Shown: one piece after another, positions 61,816 to 64,000 of the stretch
How the letters are laid out: every line of letters starts with the position of its first letter
Numbering within the stretch: position 1 is the stretch's first letter
Origin: Acanthosepion pharaonis
Taxonomy: Eukaryota > Mollusca > Cephalopoda > Sepiida > Sepiidae
Direction: 5' to 3'
NCBI GenBank assembly: GCA_903632075.3
Contig: CAHIKZ030003338.1
Span: 186,001 to 250,000 of the forward strand
Length of the DNA stretch: 64,000 bases
Notes under the pieces: model-generated
Databases searched by the model: none
What the model was told of the DNA's origin: nothing
Seen by the model: the letters and a program-made list of their open reading frames with translations, nothing else
Program-made: the position numbers and the translations under genes

Positions 61816-61973
61816 GGACAATAGAAAAATTTTACCTTTCCAACATCAATTTTGAAAGTTTGGATCTACAATGTCTAAAGTCTGACAATAAAATTGCCTG
61901 GAAAGAAATAAAGCACTTTGAAATGTGTGGTCTAATATTCTACAAAAACACATTTACTGTTATCTATGAATAA

Positions 61974-62192
61974 ACAGGAAATTTATCCCCAGATTTAAAT
62001 CCAAATGAGTATCTGTGACATTATTTGAAAATTTTAATCCAATCAAGAGCTACAACAGACATCCCAGATCTGAAGACCATATGCAAAGAAGAATGGAACA
62101 AAATCCCAACTAAAATTTGCAAATCATTAATTGAGAACTACAAGAGATTGGTTGCTGTAGAAGTGAATAATGGCTATTCTACAAAGTATTAA
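61974..62192 (+). pseudogene. Tc1/mariner transposase C-terminal remnant
   Basis: A 73-codon frame reads GNLSPDLNPNEYL, then a TGA where the family has Trp, then HYLK, KTICKEEWNKIPTKIC, NYKRLVAVEVNNGYSTKY and a TAA. This is the standard Tc1-like tail (SPDLNPIE-LW ... EEW-IP ... GYSTKY) and contains the last acidic residue of the DDE triad (E of PNE). The same phase is open upstream (61749-61970), but that part has no recognisable Tc1 similarity apart from LVKNFSKKTN, and it overlaps the end of the P-like remnant on the other strand. The possible right terminus is near 62403 (TTTCCCCTCCCCTG). Confidence 0.8.
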
Positions 62193-63100
62193 ATCAAGTT
62201 TATGTATTCTTTTTTGTATTGTACAAAAACTTTTTCACGTGTTAAAATGGGATTTATTTCTATTAAATCAGAATATTTTTTCTACACATATTTACTTATT
62301 ATACATCTGTGTACAGTTAGATCAAAACTATGTTTATTCAAGAACTGGAAATACAATAAATTAAAAAAATTGTCTGTGTACGAATATTTGTTTCCCCTCC
62401 CCTGCATGTATAGTGTCATGTGATTGAGCAGTAAGAAATCCTTGCAGATTAGTAAGTTTAAGGTACTTTGTCTTTATAGTCTTACTTACAAAGACACTTG
62501 CTGATGAAATGTTTGAAAATTCCTAGTAAATTTTAAATAGCTATTGCTCTTATTTTCTTATAATATCATGTATGGACACCCATATTTACAGAAATCAGCA
62601 TGTTTATGCACACAAAATATTTTTAAATAAAAACATTTTTTTTATATAATATAATAAATCAAGTAGACAATAGCACATTAATTGTGGAAATTATTATTTC
62701 TGTGTTTTCTTTTCCATTGTTAACTATTGGTTTAATAATTAGAATGTGGTATTAATGAAAGATCTCCACTTGTCCTAATAATCTCACACCAGGTGGTGCT
62801 GGCTATGGACATAATCATATGGCTAGTATCATTAGTCCAAGATGAGGTTTAAATAACTTTAAACATCAACAGATATTTTTCAAGATTCATATTTGTATTG
62901 TTTCTGAATTGACAATGTTCTGATTTTAATTGCATACATTTCATAAGATATGATATGAAGCAATCTTCTTTCACTGGTTAACACACTGAAATGCTTCATC
63001 TTCAATGGTGGCTGCTGCTATTGAAATAATAATTGCACATATCTTTCATTATATAGACTGCTTTCATATATTATTCACTGCTGCAAATAATATATAACTT
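62193..63100. other. AT-rich intron-like DNA before finger exon B
   Basis: The first part (to about 62405) may be the 3' noncoding end of the Tc1-like element. The rest is AT-rich with no coding frame or repeat that I recognise. Confidence 0.5.
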
Positions 63101-63119
63101 ATTCCTTCTTTTTTTACAG
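63101..63119 (+). promoter_or_regulatory. Candidate 3' splice site of finger exon B
   Basis: TTCCTTCTTTTTTTACAG gives a strong polypyrimidine tract with AG at 63118-63119, about 230 bp upstream of the first Met of the finger frame. The corresponding region of copy A is replaced by gypsy sequence. Confidence 0.6.
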
Positions 63120-63143
63120 ATTCTGTACAAATCTGCATTGGGT

Positions 63144-63221
63144 ATGACTGAAAATTTCATTGAAGAAAAAGACATCACACTTTCCATGAAAACACTAACA
63201 AATATATGCGACAAGAAATAA
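63144..63221 (+). CDS. Short ORF at the start of exon B (25 residues)
   Basis: ATG to TAA, encoding an acidic-start peptide (MTENFIEEKDITLSM ... ICDKK). It lies immediately after the candidate acceptor and upstream of the zinc-finger start. It could be an upstream ORF in the leader, or the decayed N-terminus of the original protein now separated from the fingers by stop codons. No family is recognised. Confidence 0.3.
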   Translation: MTENFIEEKDITLSMKTLTNICDKK

Positions 63222-63349
63222 TGTACATTGACATGTATGGTTTATTTTTTTTAAATAACACATTTTATGTTATATTTGAATAAACAGCAAAGATAGGATA
63301 TATTCATGTGACATTTGTTAAACTGTTGTGAAGTCAGACAATAGGCAAA

Positions 63350-63741
63350 ATGGAGACACATATTACAAAGAAACCATATTCTTGTGAAGTTTGTGGATCT
63401 GCATTTTCACTTAAGTTGCATTTGGTACGACATATGTGTACGCACTCTGGTGAGAAACCCTATTCTTGTGAAGTTTGTGGATCTGCATTTTCACAGAAGT
63501 CACATTTAGTGCCACATATGCGTACACACACTGGAGTAAAACCATATTCTTGCGAAGTTTGTGAATCTGCATTTTCATTGAAGCAACATTTGATCAAACA
63601 TATACGCACACACACTGGTGAGAAACCCTATTCTTGTGAAGTTTGTGGATCTGCATTTTCACAGAAGTCATATTTAGTGCCACATATGCGTACACACACT
63701 GGAGAGAAACCCTATTCTTGTGAAGTTTGTGGATCTACATT
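63350..63741 (+). CDS. C2H2 zinc-finger array, copy B (intact 5' part)
   Basis: It starts at ATG 63350 in good context (AAAATGG), with an in-frame TGA just upstream at 63329-63331. The sequence before it (TGTGACATTTGT at 63307) looks like a decayed finger, so the start may be secondary. METHITKKPYS leads directly into four canonical fingers with helices SLKLHLVR, SQKSHLVP, SLKQHLIK and SQKSYLVP and TGEKPYS/TGVKPYS linkers, followed by the first half of a fifth finger (CEVCGSTF). The expected role is sequence-specific DNA binding in the nucleus; target and effector domain are unknown. The frame then becomes non-finger (HFQDIVHTVWW...) and stops at 63835, giving 161 residues if translated as is. 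Confidence 0.65.
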
Positions 63742-64000
63742 TTGTCATTTTCAGGACATAGTACACACAGTTTGGTGGATCTGCATTTTCAACACATGCA
63801 TACACACACACTGGAGTGAAACCCTATTCTTGTGAAGTTTGTGAATCTGCATTTTCACAGAAGTCATGTTTAGTGAGACATATGATAACACACACTGGAG
63901 TGAAACCATATTCTTGTGAAGTTTGTGGATCTGCATTTTCACGCAAGTCACATTTAGTGCCGCATATGCGTACACATACTGGAGAGAAACCCTATTCTTG
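63742..64000 (+). pseudogene. Array B after the break (shifted frame, runs off the window)
   Basis: Between 63742 and 63810 the fifth finger is interrupted. About 36 bases of unrelated sequence sit between two copies of the GGATCTxCATTTT word, and the middle of the finger is deleted. Fingers resume in another frame from 63810: CEVCESAFSQKSCLVRHMITH and CEVCGSAFSRKSHLVPHMRTH, then the start of a further finger at the window edge. If spliced or repaired these would extend the array; as read, the protein is truncated. Confidence 0.7.

Noticed and set aside
61749..61973. 74-codon frame as a separate gene
   Set aside because: It overlaps the P-like remnant on the other strand and continues in phase into the Tc1-like tail after one stop; most likely junk between two dead elements.

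Overview
The window looks like AT-rich metazoan nuclear DNA. The tandem C2H2 zinc-finger exons, decayed P/THAP9-like, Ty3/gypsy and Tc1-like elements, (CT)n-rich promoter segments and spliced gene structure suggest a mollusc, most likely a cephalopod such as an octopus. That assignment is an inference from family resemblance; no gene here fixes the species.

Bases 1-46910 are one continuous, head-to-tail satellite array of a monomer of about 267 bp (roughly 175 copies), open at the left edge of the window. The monomer is itself built of GTC/ATC-centred words spaced 10-11 bp apart. Most copies are nearly identical, but about twenty islands of 100-500 bp contain the same words in shuffled order. 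Several diagnostic variants (CCGCC/CCACC, ACCCGAG/ACCTGAG, GCCGAAGCC versus an A-tract) are regionally clustered. No part of the array appears to encode protein.

Bases 46911-49514 are ordinary flanking DNA with a CA microsatellite, a small imperfect direct repeat and a striking 56-bp-arm hairpin nested in a larger inverted repeat.

From about 49515 to the right edge lie two tandem copies of one zinc-finger gene unit, about 9 kb apart. Each copy has a TATA/E-box promoter module, candidate 5' exons ending in splice donors, an intron-like stretch holding a decayed P/THAP9-type transposase (minus strand), and then a single-exon array of C2H2 fingers. Copy A (49515-55345) has a Ty3/gypsy pol fragment directly in front of its fingers. 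Its finger frame is continuous for about 390 codons but is broken by two nonsense codons. Copy B (58228-64000) carries a 277-bp inverted-repeat element missing from copy A, a Tc1-like transposase tail, a clear 3' splice site, and a finger array broken at its fifth finger that runs off the window. Bases 55350-58227 between the copies hold nothing I can assign.
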